NCBI GenBank assembly: GCA_964415525.1
Contig: CAYQAS010000020.1
Location: 1-45,456 of the forward strand
Origin: CAZPUI01 sp964415525
Lineage (GTDB): Bacteria > Acidobacteriota > Holophagae > Holophagales > Holophagaceae
Direction of reading: 5' to 3'
Length of the DNA stretch: 45,456 nt
The notes under the pieces: model-generated
What the model saw: only the letters and a program-made list of their open reading frames with translations
Database searches by the model: none
What the model was told of the DNA's origin: nothing
Made by a program: the position numbers and the translations under genes
Shown: positions 32,354-39,933 of the stretch, piece after piece
Layout of the letters: the number at the start of each line of letters is the position of its first letter
Numbering within the stretch: position 1 is the stretch's first letter

Positions 32354-33439
32354 TCAAGGCTGAGAAACACCCTTTCGCGCCAGCTGCCCACAGGCTCCCG
32401 CAACATCCTGGCCGCGGCTGCGGCGGACCATCACGGTGATGCCTGCCTTGGCCAAGGCGGCACCGAGTTCATCGATACGCGCTTCACTGGGGGGCTGGAA
32501 TCCAGCCCCTTCGTGTGTGTTGAAGGGGATCAGGTTGATCTTGGCGGGGAAACGCCGGGCAAAGGCGATCAACCGTTTCTCGTCTTCGGGGGTATCCGTG
32601 ACCCCGGCCAGAAGGACGTATTCCAGGGTGATGCGTTCGTGGGGCTCGAGGGGAAAGGCGGCCAGGGCCTGGGCGAGACGGTCGAGGTTCCAGATCCGGT
32701 TCACGGGCATGATGCGGCTGCGGGCCTCATCGGTGGTGGCATTCAGGCTCACGGCGAGGCGGGGGCGGCGCGGGAAGGTGCCCAGCCGCTGGATGCCGGT
32801 GACCAGGCCGGAGGTGCTCACGGTGATGCGCCGAGGGGGGATGGCCAGTCCATCCGGGTGGGTGAGTAGGTCGAAGGCCGACATGACGTGCCCAAGGTTG
32901 TGCAGCGGTTCGCCCATGCCCATGAACACCAGATTCACCGGGCGACCTTCGGGGTGGGCATGGTGGCCCAGCATGGCGTAGACCTGCCCGACGATCTCGG
33001 CGGTGCTGAGGTTGCGCTGAATGCCCAGCTGTCCGGTGGCGCAGAAGGTGCAGCCCATGGCGCAACCCACCTGGCTGGAAATGCAAAGGGTGGTCCGGTC
33101 CTCGTAGGGCATGTGCACGCCCTCGACCGTCAGGCCATCGGCCAGCTGGAAGGCGTGCTTGGTGCTTCCGTCGAGGCTCGCATGGCTGGATCGGATCACG
33201 GGCTGGTCCAGGGCGAAGTGGTGTTGGAGCGTGGTCCGCAGGGACTTGGGGAGGGTGCTGAAGGCCTCCCAGGTGGTCCAGCGCTGGCGATGAAGCCCCT
33301 CAAACAGTTGCTGGGCCCGGAATGACTTCTCCCCTAATGCGAGGAGCCGATCGCGCCAGTCCGGCACAGAAAGGCCTAGGGCGTTCGGAAGGGGCAGGGC
33401 GGGTTCAGGGGCGGGGAGATCCCAGGGCTGAATAGACAT
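32354..33439 (-). CDS. rlmN: Dual-specificity RNA methyltransferase RlmN
   Basis: 361 residues. A radical-SAM enzyme that methylates C2 of A2503 in 23S rRNA and A37 in some tRNAs. The 4Fe-4S Cys residues are Cys126, Cys130 and Cys133 (CAMGCTFC). Cys119 (TLCISS) and the Cys near the C-terminus (VAGACGQLA) fit the methyl-carrying and radical-quenching pair of RlmN (Cys118 and Cys355). Motifs FMGMGEPLHN and NLIPFNTHEG are further family markers. It starts 2 bp after the stop of the small gene at 33442, with only a weak SD, suggesting coupling. Confidence 0.97.
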   Translation of the reverse strand: MSIQPWDLPAPEPALPLPNALGLSVPDWRDRLLALGEKSFRAQQLFEGLHRQRWTTWEAFSTLPKSLRTTLQHHFALDQPVIRSSHASLDGSTKHAFQLADGLTVEGVHMPYEDRTTLCISSQVGCAMGCTFCATGQLGIQRNLSTAEIVGQVYAMLGHHAHPEGRPVNLVFMGMGEPLHNLGHVMSAFDLLTHPDGLAIPPRRITVSTSGLVTGIQRLGTFPRRPRLAVSLNATTDEARSRIMPVNRIWNLDRLAQALAAFPLEPHERITLEYVLLAGVTDTPEDEKRLIAFARRFPAKINLIPFNTHEGAGFQPPSEARIDELGAALAKAGITVMVRRSRGQDVAGACGQLARKGVSQP

Positions 33440-33441
33440 GG

Positions 33442-33702
33442 TTAATCCAGACGGATGCGGAAAGTGTGCAGAAAGTCGCGGTCGGCCTCGGACCATGAGG
33501 AAGCGTCGCTTTCCAGACCCTGGGGACCGTCCACTCCCTTTCGGTGGAGGGTGATGGTGGTCTCCACGAGCAGGTTGGCATCCCATCCGTGCTGCTGGAT
33601 GGCGAGCGCCAGGGCCCGGCACCGGGGATCTTCGGAAACGGCGGCCATCACGGAGACCCCCATCTCCTCGATCAGCTGGCGAACGGCTTCAGGAATGTCC
33701 AT
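33442..33702 (-). CDS. Small conserved-looking protein of unknown function
   Basis: 86 residues from ATG 33702, preceded by GGAGG 5 bp upstream. A longer version from 33771 is open but has no SD. No signal, membrane segment or named motif is visible. It is mixed acidic/basic and mostly helical (DIPEAVRQLIEEMGVSVMAAV, CRALALAIQQHGWDANLLVE). It sits immediately before rlmN with a 2-bp gap and so is probably co-expressed with it. The function is unknown. Confidence 0.72.
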   Translation of the reverse strand: MDIPEAVRQLIEEMGVSVMAAVSEDPRCRALALAIQQHGWDANLLVETTITLHRKGVDGPQGLESDASSWSEADRDFLHTFRIRLD

Positions 33703-33837
33703 GGTCGCCTCCGGAAAAGCAGGATGGATGATCGGGCCCAATCGGGGCAAGGTCGAGGACCAAGCTGGCATGTATCAAACTGCGAAAGTGGGTGATGGTT
33801 CGCTTTCGCGGGAGCGATCTCTGGAATTGGATGCGGC

Positions 33838-34416
33838 TCATCGGGGGGGCGGTTCATCCCAGGCCTTGCGGAGAATGGCAACGACTTGGGTGGGGTCCGG
33901 GGCTTCCCACAGGGCGCGGATGAGGGCGAGGCCATCCAGGCGCCGATGGGCGAGAGTGGGTGCGGTTTTCGGACCCACGCCCCCTAGGGCCAGCATTCGC
34001 GGGGCTTCGGCAGGAAGGCTGCCGAGAAAGGCGTGCAGGGCCTTCACCCCCCAGGCGGCTCCCTTTTCTGGAACCGGAAGGATGGGGGAGATAAGAAGCT
34101 GTGTGGCCGCCGCTCGGGCCGAGTACTGGTCCGGGGCATGGAGCGGTCGGCTGAGGGGGAGGCCAGGGAAGTGGACCTCTGGGTAGGCTTCCGGCAGGTG
34201 CAGGCCACTGCCGGTGGCGAGGGCGACGTCGAGCCGTCCGTTGATCCAAAGGGGCAATCCGGGTGCGATGTCCTGACACCTGCGGGTGACCTCCAGCAGG
34301 GCACGGGCGTCCAGGTGCTTCTCCCGGATCATGAAGGCATCGATCCCACTGCGCAGAACCCGTTGCCAATCGGAGGCGTCGAATCCGATTCCCTGGGAGA
34401 TGGCTAGGATGTGCAC
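33838..34416 (-). CDS. ThiE/TenI-like phosphate-sugar barrel protein
   Basis: 192 residues from GTG 34416, which begins one base after the preceding gene's TAA. The fold is that of thiamine-phosphate synthase: FMIREKHLDARAL carries the R-x-K pyrophosphate site, LWINGRLDVALA replaces the usual INDR/VN motif, GLHLPEAY the GxHL motif, LLISPILPVPEKGAAWG the SP-loop, and MLALGGVG the glycine site. In classic ThiE, the motif has INDxxxLA with an Asp; here it is Gly, so ThiE activity is uncertain. TenI-type isomerase activity or a diverged substrate is possible. Translational coupling ties it to the 5'-nucleotidase-like gene before it. Confidence 0.78.
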   Translation of the reverse strand: MHILAISQGIGFDASDWQRVLRSGIDAFMIREKHLDARALLEVTRRCQDIAPGLPLWINGRLDVALATGSGLHLPEAYPEVHFPGLPLSRPLHAPDQYSARAAATQLLISPILPVPEKGAAWGVKALHAFLGSLPAEAPRMLALGGVGPKTAPTLAHRRLDGLALIRALWEAPDPTQVVAILRKAWDEPPPR

Positions 34417-34417
34417 G

Positions 34418-35977
34418 TTACTGCTGTGCCGCCACGCGTTCGCGGTCCAGGTAGGGCACGGTGCGCCAGTGGTTGGCGGAGGCCGGGCTCAGATTGGGGT
34501 GAGCGAGCACATGACCGAGCAGGAGATTCCGGAAGCTCTGGGGAGCGGTTGAGATGGGCGTGCCCTTCCAGTCCATGGCCTGGAGGTAGCCTCCCTGTCC
34601 CCTCAGCCTGCTGGCGGGGAGGGTCAGGGTGAAGTCCTGCTCGGGATCCACCGGCTTGCCGTTCACTCGAAGCCGGGTGATGCGGCGTCCGATTGGAGCC
34701 CCGAGGTCCAAGGCGAAGGTGCAGCCATGGACGAGATCCACCTCGTCCACAGGGATGGCCTTGTTGAACAGCTCCAGGGCATGGCTGGAGGCAAAGGTGC
34801 GGGCCGCATGTTCCAGGTACGCCTTCAGCTGGGAACCTCGGATGCGGATTATGGCGAGCGGGTCTTCCGAAGGGGCCAAGGCCCAGAACTGCCGGACGGA
34901 AGTGGGACCGGCGGGGACGAAGTACCGCGGGCTGGGCACGGGGACGGCCGTGAGGTCGGCTCCGGTCGCCTCGCGGGCTACGGTGTGGAGGAGCTGCGCC
35001 AGCGGCGTATCCTCCATCCGGCACCAGCGACCATCCAGGTCCACCTGGAGCTGGGTGGCCAAGGTATCGAGGTAGGCATCGGCCTTTTCGCGCAGGGCGC
35101 GGGTGAGCTCAAGCACCTGGGGGTCCTGGGGCGTTTCTGTGGGCAGGGGGAGTCGTTCTGTCGCGACGTGGGCGATGGTCCAGCGTCCGCGCTCCTTGCG
35201 GAGGTCGAACGCCGCCCGCCCGAGGGAGCGTCCGAGGGATTCGGCCTGAAGGACAGGAACTCCGGCTAGATCGGCAGGTGCGCGCTCAAGGGTGTTCGCG
35301 AGCAGGAGGAGGTCGATGCCCTTGACCTGTTCGGCCAGTTGGCGGGCGGTACCGAGACCATTCTGGAGGGTTACCAGAATCAGGTCGGCCTTCTCCTTGT
35401 CGCGCAACAGGGTCACATAGGCACGGGCGGCAGCCGTGAGATCACCAGTCACCAGGGAGGGATCGGCGTGCTGGGGGCCCGTCAGCCCCAGGATGGCGAC
35501 ACGCACCCCCTGGATCTCGTGGAGCGCATACGGCGCAAATGCGAGCTTTCCGGTCTCTCGCATTTGCAGAGTGGCGGAGAGGAGCGGGAACTGCGCCTGC
35601 TCCTCCATGCTGCGCACGGCAGCCAGCCCGAAGCTGAAGTCCTGAGGGCCCAGGGCCATGCCGTGATAACCCAAGGCGTTCATGATGGCGATGGCGGGAT
35701 CCTGGAGGGTGGGCAGGGTGCGCGTGCGGATGGCGGAGGAGGGCTCTCCCTGGAGCGCGTGCCCAAGGTCCACCAGCAGGGTGGGCTGGGCGGCTTGGCG
35801 GGCCTTGATGAGGGTGGCGAGCTTGGCCCAACCTCCGGGGCGCGGCTGGCGGGTGTAGGGGTCTTCCGGCAGGATGGCGCCCCGGGTCTCAGACGTGCAG
35901 AGCACCTGGAGCTTGAGCTCCTGGGCAGCCAGGCTTCCGGCGAAGGCCAGACCGAGCATGAAGAACCATCGGATCAC
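34418..35977 (-). CDS. Degenerate 5'-nucleotidase/metallophosphatase-like secreted protein
   Basis: 519 residues from GTG 35977, with GGGGAGG as SD. The signal is MIRWFFMLGLAFAGSLAA. The overall pattern follows UshA/5'-nucleotidases: an N-terminal calcineurin-like domain (GGWAKLATLIKARQ) and a C-terminal 5'-nucleotidase domain with ITRLRVNGKPVDPEQDFTLTLPASRLRGQGGY. The metal ligands are lost. Normal TNDxHG reads TSETRG, DAGD reads DLGH, GNHEFD reads GPQDFSFG, and the GHSH site reads LANTLE. So it is probably not a phosphatase but a binding or structural relative in the periplasm. It is coupled to the ThiE/TenI-like gene downstream, 1 bp apart. Confidence 0.85.
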   Translation of the reverse strand: MIRWFFMLGLAFAGSLAAQELKLQVLCTSETRGAILPEDPYTRQPRPGGWAKLATLIKARQAAQPTLLVDLGHALQGEPSSAIRTRTLPTLQDPAIAIMNALGYHGMALGPQDFSFGLAAVRSMEEQAQFPLLSATLQMRETGKLAFAPYALHEIQGVRVAILGLTGPQHADPSLVTGDLTAAARAYVTLLRDKEKADLILVTLQNGLGTARQLAEQVKGIDLLLLANTLERAPADLAGVPVLQAESLGRSLGRAAFDLRKERGRWTIAHVATERLPLPTETPQDPQVLELTRALREKADAYLDTLATQLQVDLDGRWCRMEDTPLAQLLHTVAREATGADLTAVPVPSPRYFVPAGPTSVRQFWALAPSEDPLAIIRIRGSQLKAYLEHAARTFASSHALELFNKAIPVDEVDLVHGCTFALDLGAPIGRRITRLRVNGKPVDPEQDFTLTLPASRLRGQGGYLQAMDWKGTPISTAPQSFRNLLLGHVLAHPNLSPASANHWRTVPYLDRERVAAQQ

Positions 35978-36116
35978 GTGTGCCTCCCCTCCCTTCAATG
36001 TCCCATGCCGGACTGCGGGAGGCCAGCCGGGATGCCTTCTGTGACAATCTCGGCTTGGTCGGGTCCACGGCTCCCGATACACTGTCCGTTCAACCGTTTT
36101 GTCCTCTGGAGCCCCC

Positions 36117-36584
36117 ATGCAGGAAGTCCAAGTCAAGGCCCCCAAGCACGAATTCACCCTGCTCTGCGACGACATCCGTCAGGAGATGGGTGGCAAGACC
36201 TCCCTGATGGGTCTCTACGATCACCACATCGTGGTGCCCGAAGTTCCCTACGTGCTGCCCAAGGTGTGCTTCTACACCCGCTTCAGCCGCATGGACGGCC
36301 AGTTCAAGTTCAGCTTCTCCATTGTGGCCCCCAACGGCGACCGCAAGGACATCATCCGTGACTCCGACGTCCAGATCCCCGAGGGCGCCAAGGAAGGCAC
36401 CTTCAACGTCATCGCCAGCCCCTTCGAGGTCGTGGCCGAGGGCGTCTACGAGGTGATCTGCGGCCTGACCAAGGGCGCCGACCGCTTCGAGTACGTCTAC
36501 AAGTTCGCCGTCTCCGACGGTCGCCGCCTGCAGGCCGAGTACGAGAAGGCCATGGCCGAGTTCCAGACCCAGCAGGGCCAGTAA
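36117..36584 (+). CDS. Small conserved protein of unknown function
   Basis: 155 residues from ATG 36117, with GGAG upstream. No signal peptide or membrane helix is visible. It is beta-rich: HEFTLLCDDIRQEMGGKTSLMGLYDHHIVVP, then VCFYTRFSRMDGQFKFSFSIVAPNG, then a C-terminal helical tail EYEKAMAEFQTQQGQ. The pattern resembles the DUF6941-type proteins, which share this short beta-sandwich layout, but I hold that lightly. Codon use is strongly biased as in the surface lipoprotein gene, suggesting good expression. It stands alone, followed by a terminator. Confidence 0.75.
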   Translation: MQEVQVKAPKHEFTLLCDDIRQEMGGKTSLMGLYDHHIVVPEVPYVLPKVCFYTRFSRMDGQFKFSFSIVAPNGDRKDIIRDSDVQIPEGAKEGTFNVIASPFEVVAEGVYEVICGLTKGADRFEYVYKFAVSDGRRLQAEYEKAMAEFQTQQGQ

Positions 36585-36602
36585 GCGCGAACTTTCGCGA
36601 AC

Positions 36603-36632
36603 GAAAGAGGGCGGGGCGACCCGCCCTCTTTC
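36603..36632 (+). terminator. Rho-independent terminator
   Basis: A perfect 13-bp stem, GAAAGAGGGCGGG (36603-36615) with CCCGCCCTCTTTC (36620-36632), loop GCGA. It ends the gene at 36117. Confidence 0.88.
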
Positions 36633-36813
36633 TGTACCTTGGCGTGTTGAGCCACGAGGCACGGGTGTGGGCCGGTACACTGGAGCCTTGATCGACCGTT
36701 ACGCGAGCCGCGGAGTTCTCAGGGAGGCGTATGGACATCTGCATCCAGACTCCGAACCGATCCGCACTCCCCGGCGCGAAAGACCGGAACGCTGTGGCGG
36801 TGTTTGGTTCACT

Positions 36814-36977
36814 TGGTGATGGAGTAGAGCGTCATGATCGATCGTTATGCCAAGCAGCGTATCTCTCTTGGTATCGCCTGTGGCGATACGCAAGACACCG
36901 GTGACGTTCGATTTAGCGTGGTGATGGAGTAGAGCGTCATGATCGATCGTTATGCCAAGCAGCGTATCTTTCTCGGT
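36814..36977 (+). repeat. 105-bp-spaced direct repeat containing the start region of the E1 gene
   Basis: The 59-bp stretch at 36814-36872 is repeated, nearly identical, at 36919-36977, with an offset of exactly 105 bp. Each copy includes ATGATCGATCGTTATGCC, the start of the E1 gene (copy 2) or of a short frame of 32 codons that ends TAG (copy 1, ATG 36834). A degenerate third copy, TTGATCGACCGTTACGC, is at about 36689. Between copies 1 and 2 is the hairpin GTATCGCC-TGT-GGCGATAC (36871-36889). This looks like tandem duplication of a leader or start region. Confidence 0.85.
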
Positions 36978-37940
36978 TCCCAGGCGGACATGCGGCTGCG
37001 GGGGAAGCGCGTGGTGCTGGTGGGCATGGGGGCCCTGGGATGCAGCATCGCGCCCTGGCTGGTGCGGGCGGGGGTCGGGCATCTGACGCTGATCGACCGG
37101 GATGTGGTGGAACTCAGCAACCTCCAGCGGCAGCTGCTTTATACGGAGTCCGACCTGGGACGTCCGAAGGCCTTGGCGGCGGCGGACCACCTGCGGGCGG
37201 CGAACGGGGATGTGGCGGTGGAGCCGCTGGTGACGGACCTCGTGAGCGGCAACGCCCGGGAGCTGCTCAAGGGCTACGACCTGATCCTGGATGGCACGGA
37301 CAACTTCGAGGCGCGCTTCCTCCTCAACGATGTGGCCATCGCCACTGGTACCCCCTGGATCTATGCGGGAGTCATCGGGGCCGAGGGCATCGTGTGGCCC
37401 ATCCACACCCCCGAGACGGCCTGCCTCCGCTGCCTGATGGAGGAACCTCCCGCCAGTGGCGATGTGGATACCTGCGACAGCGCCGGGGTTCTCGGGCCTG
37501 CGGTAGGCATCATCGGCAGCTGGGCCGCCCTGGAGGGCATCAAGCTGCTGACGGGGGAAAAGCCTCACCCAGACCTCGTCCGCTTCGACTTCTGGCACAA
37601 CGAGCGGCAGTTCATCCGGCCCCCGGCGACCCGCTGCCGCTTCTGCACGGACAAGGTCACGGAATTCCTGGACGCCCGTTGGAGCCTCAAGGCCTCGCCA
37701 CTTTGCGGGCTCGAAGGTGTGCAGATCCGCGTGAATCCGCCCGGGAAGCTGGACTTCGAGAGCCTCCGTCCTCGGCTGGAGGCGCGCACGCGAACCCCCT
37801 GGAAGATCTCCGATCTGGCGCTCACCGGCCAGGAGGGTGACGTACGCGTGATCCTCTTCCGGGACGGCCGTGCCCTGCTCCACGGCCCCATCACGTCGGA
37901 GCGGGCGCGGGGGTGGTACACGGAAGTGGTGGGCTGCTGA
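36939..37940 (+). CDS. MoeB/ThiF/HesA-family E1-like adenylyltransferase
   Basis: 333 residues. The family adenylates the C-terminus of a ubiquitin-like sulfur carrier (MoaD, ThiS). RYAKQRIFLG is the usual N-terminal RY-x-RQ element. ATP-binding VLVGMGALGCSIAPWLVRAG and the D-binding DRDVVELSNLQRQLLY are seen. Catalytic Cys is in DVDTCDSAGVLGP. Zn-binding pairs are CLRC and CRFC. A C-terminal extension of about 70 residues follows the second Zn pair and may be a partner-binding domain. No adjacent moaD or thiS gene is visible, so the carrier is unknown. The start region is duplicated upstream; no clear SD precedes ATG 36939 (GGAG at 36925-36928 is 10 bp away). Confidence 0.9.
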   Translation: MIDRYAKQRIFLGSQADMRLRGKRVVLVGMGALGCSIAPWLVRAGVGHLTLIDRDVVELSNLQRQLLYTESDLGRPKALAAADHLRAANGDVAVEPLVTDLVSGNARELLKGYDLILDGTDNFEARFLLNDVAIATGTPWIYAGVIGAEGIVWPIHTPETACLRCLMEEPPASGDVDTCDSAGVLGPAVGIIGSWAALEGIKLLTGEKPHPDLVRFDFWHNERQFIRPPATRCRFCTDKVTEFLDARWSLKASPLCGLEGVQIRVNPPGKLDFESLRPRLEARTRTPWKISDLALTGQEGDVRVILFRDGRALLHGPITSERARGWYTEVVGC

Positions 37941-37956
37941 CGGTAGAATCATTGCC

Positions 37957-38544
37957 ATGAAGCTCCTCCTCGCCTCCCGCAACGCCCACAAGGCCCAGGA
38001 ACTCGCCGAGCTGTTGCCCGGCGCGACCTTCGTACTCTGGCCTGCCGACGCTCCGGAGATTCCGGAAAGCGGGGCCTTCTTCCAGGACAACGCGCTACAG
38101 AAGGTGACCTACGCCCATGCGTGGTGGAAGGCCCAGGGGCTCGAGGCCTTGGATGGCGTGCTGGCGGATGATTCGGGCCTCTGTGTGGACGCCCTCTGGG
38201 GCGGCCCCGGGGTGCTTTCCGCCCGCTTTGCGTCCCATCTCAGCTATGGCGAGAAGAACCCGCTCCTGCTCTCGATGGTGGAGCCCGATGCGGCCCGCAC
38301 GGCGCGATTCGTCTGTGTCTTGGCCTTCGCACCGGAGGCCGGTGAACCGTTCACCGTATCCGGGGCCGTGGAGGGCTCGCTGGCGATGGAGCCTCGGGGC
38401 GTTCAGGGCTTCGGCTACGACCCGATCTTCGTCCCGGCGGGCCATACCCAGACCTTTGGCGAGCTGGGCAGCGAGACCAAGCACGGCCTCAGCCACCGCG
38501 GCAATGCCGCGCGGGCGCTGGCTTCCCGGTTGGGACTCGCATGA
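37957..38544 (+). CDS. rdgB: dITP/XTP pyrophosphatase RdgB (HAM1)
   Basis: 195 residues. It removes non-canonical purine nucleoside triphosphates. The N-terminus LLLASRNAHKAQELAELL, the catalytic region VLADDSGLCVDAL, GPGVLSARFA, GSLAMEPRGVQGFGYDPIFVP and KHGLSHRGNAARAL are the family motifs, and the length fits. It follows the E1-like gene after 16 bp and overlaps the next gene by 4 bp, so it belongs to an operon with lysO. Confidence 0.96.
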   Translation: MKLLLASRNAHKAQELAELLPGATFVLWPADAPEIPESGAFFQDNALQKVTYAHAWWKAQGLEALDGVLADDSGLCVDALWGGPGVLSARFASHLSYGEKNPLLLSMVEPDAARTARFVCVLAFAPEAGEPFTVSGAVEGSLAMEPRGVQGFGYDPIFVPAGHTQTFGELGSETKHGLSHRGNAARALASRLGLA

Positions 38545-39461
38545 GCATCCTGCTGCTGCTGGGCGTCCTGCTGCTGGGCTTGGGTGCGGGCTGGCTCCTG
38601 CGGGACCGGCCTCGCATCGTTGAACTCAACCGCCATGGCGTGCGGCTTTCCCTATGGCTGCTGCTGGGGGTCATGGGGGCCAAGCTCGGCGAGAACCGCG
38701 CCCTGTTTGCCAAGGACTTGAGCGTCTTCTTCGTGGCCATCGCGTCGAGCCTGCTGGTGCTGGTGGTCTTCAGTGGGATCTTCTGGCTGGCCATGCGGCT
38801 GATGAAGGCGAAGGCCGCTTCCCACGTGGAGGCTCAAGATGGCTCCGAGGACGGCGGTCACGAACTCAGCGCGGTGGCCCTGAATGGCGGCTGCATCCTC
38901 GGCGGTTTCCTGTTGTTCGTCTTCCTCCCGGCGTCCGTATCCTCCCGCCTACCCTTGGAAGCCCTCTCGGACTGGACCCTGCGGGCGCTGCTCCTCTTCA
39001 TCGGCTTCGACCTCGGCGTGGAACTGCACCGCCTGGACCTGCGCAAGCTGCCGCCGGTGCTGCTGCTGGTGCCCTTCGTGAACATGGCCCTGAGCCTGGG
39101 GGTGGGGCTGCTGATGAGCAGCTTCACACGTCTGAATCCCAGGGAAGGCATGCTGCTCACCGCCGGACTCGGCTGGTACAGCCTCTCCAGCGTCCTCCTG
39201 GCGGAGCGCGGGATGGTGCTGCTCTCCATCCTGGCCTTCATCCACAACGTGTTCCGCGAACTGCTGGCCATCCTCTCCGCCCCGCTGGCGGCGAGGATCT
39301 CGCCCTATCTTCCGGTCTACCTGGGGGGCGCCACGAGTATGGATGTGATGCTGCCTTTCGTGCAGCGCTACTGTGGCCGGGAATACACGCTGGTGAGCTT
39401 CTACAGCGGCGTGATCTGCAGCCTGGCGGTCATTCCGTTGGTGAAGCTCATCGCAGGCTGA
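38541..39461 (+). CDS. lysO: LysO-family lysine exporter (DUF340)
   Basis: 306 residues, near the 299 of E. coli YbjE/LysO. About 8 membrane helices occur. Helical pieces LLLGVMGAKLGENRAL, LNGGCILGGFLLF and LLFIGFDLGVELHR are followed by NPREGMLLTAGLGWYSLSSVLLAE, IHNVFRELLAILSAPL and the C-terminal LGGATSMDVMLPFVQRYCG, which match the LysO family in order. In E. coli LysO exports L-lysine and its toxic analogue thialysine. The start overlaps rdgB by 4 bp (ATGA). A lysine-fermentation operon starts 2.5 kb further right, so an export or balance role would be consistent, though unproven. Confidence 0.93.
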   Translation: MSILLLLGVLLLGLGAGWLLRDRPRIVELNRHGVRLSLWLLLGVMGAKLGENRALFAKDLSVFFVAIASSLLVLVVFSGIFWLAMRLMKAKAASHVEAQDGSEDGGHELSAVALNGGCILGGFLLFVFLPASVSSRLPLEALSDWTLRALLLFIGFDLGVELHRLDLRKLPPVLLLVPFVNMALSLGVGLLMSSFTRLNPREGMLLTAGLGWYSLSSVLLAERGMVLLSILAFIHNVFRELLAILSAPLAARISPYLPVYLGGATSMDVMLPFVQRYCGREYTLVSFYSGVICSLAVIPLVKLIAG

Positions 39462-39466
39462 GGCCT

Positions 39467-39910
39467 TCAGGTACCCAGGAGCCCGGCGGCGCCGCCTTCC
39501 CGCAGCGCTGAGGCGGCCTGATAGGCCGCAAGGACGGCGGTTCGTACGCGCTGGTAGCCATTCTCCGTCACCTTGGTGTTGAAACTCACCGTGGCCACGA
39601 TGTACCAGCCCTCGCCGCTCGGCAGCGGTTGGGGGGCGGCCAGGTTGATCTGAGGGGGCAGGATGGCGCTGGAGCTCTGTTCGCGAAGGTCCACGGCGAG
39701 GCGGTCGCACCAGGCCTGAAGCTTCGGCAGGAGCGCATTCCCCTCTTCGGCATCCGTCACCAGGACACGGCCATACAGGGTGAACAGCAGGCGCAACTGG
39801 GGCAGGTCAAAGGCGCTGTTCAGGAACCCCGCCATGGAAGCGATCTGCTGAAAGTCCTTCTGCAGCGCCAGGAGTTTCGGGGAGGGCGTCGAGGGGGCCT
39901 TGGCTGCCAT
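39467..39910 (-). CDS. Small protein of unknown function
   Basis: 147 residues from ATG 39910 with GGAG upstream. The N-terminus has a Pro/Ser-rich stretch (KAPSTPSPK) and no signal. It is helical near FQQIASMAGFLNSAF, then a beta-like core GWYIVATVSFNTKVTENGYQRVRTAVL and an Ala/Gly-rich end. The core could resemble a DUF1517-like fold, but this is weak. It is convergent with lysO (stop codons 6 bp apart) and 23 bp upstream of the next minus gene's stop, on the same strand as it. Confidence 0.65.
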   Translation of the reverse strand: MAAKAPSTPSPKLLALQKDFQQIASMAGFLNSAFDLPQLRLLFTLYGRVLVTDAEEGNALLPKLQAWCDRLAVDLREQSSSAILPPQINLAAPQPLPSGEGWYIVATVSFNTKVTENGYQRVRTAVLAAYQAASALREGGAAGLLGT

Positions 39911-39933
39911 GGGGTGCTCCTGGAGCCAGTATG

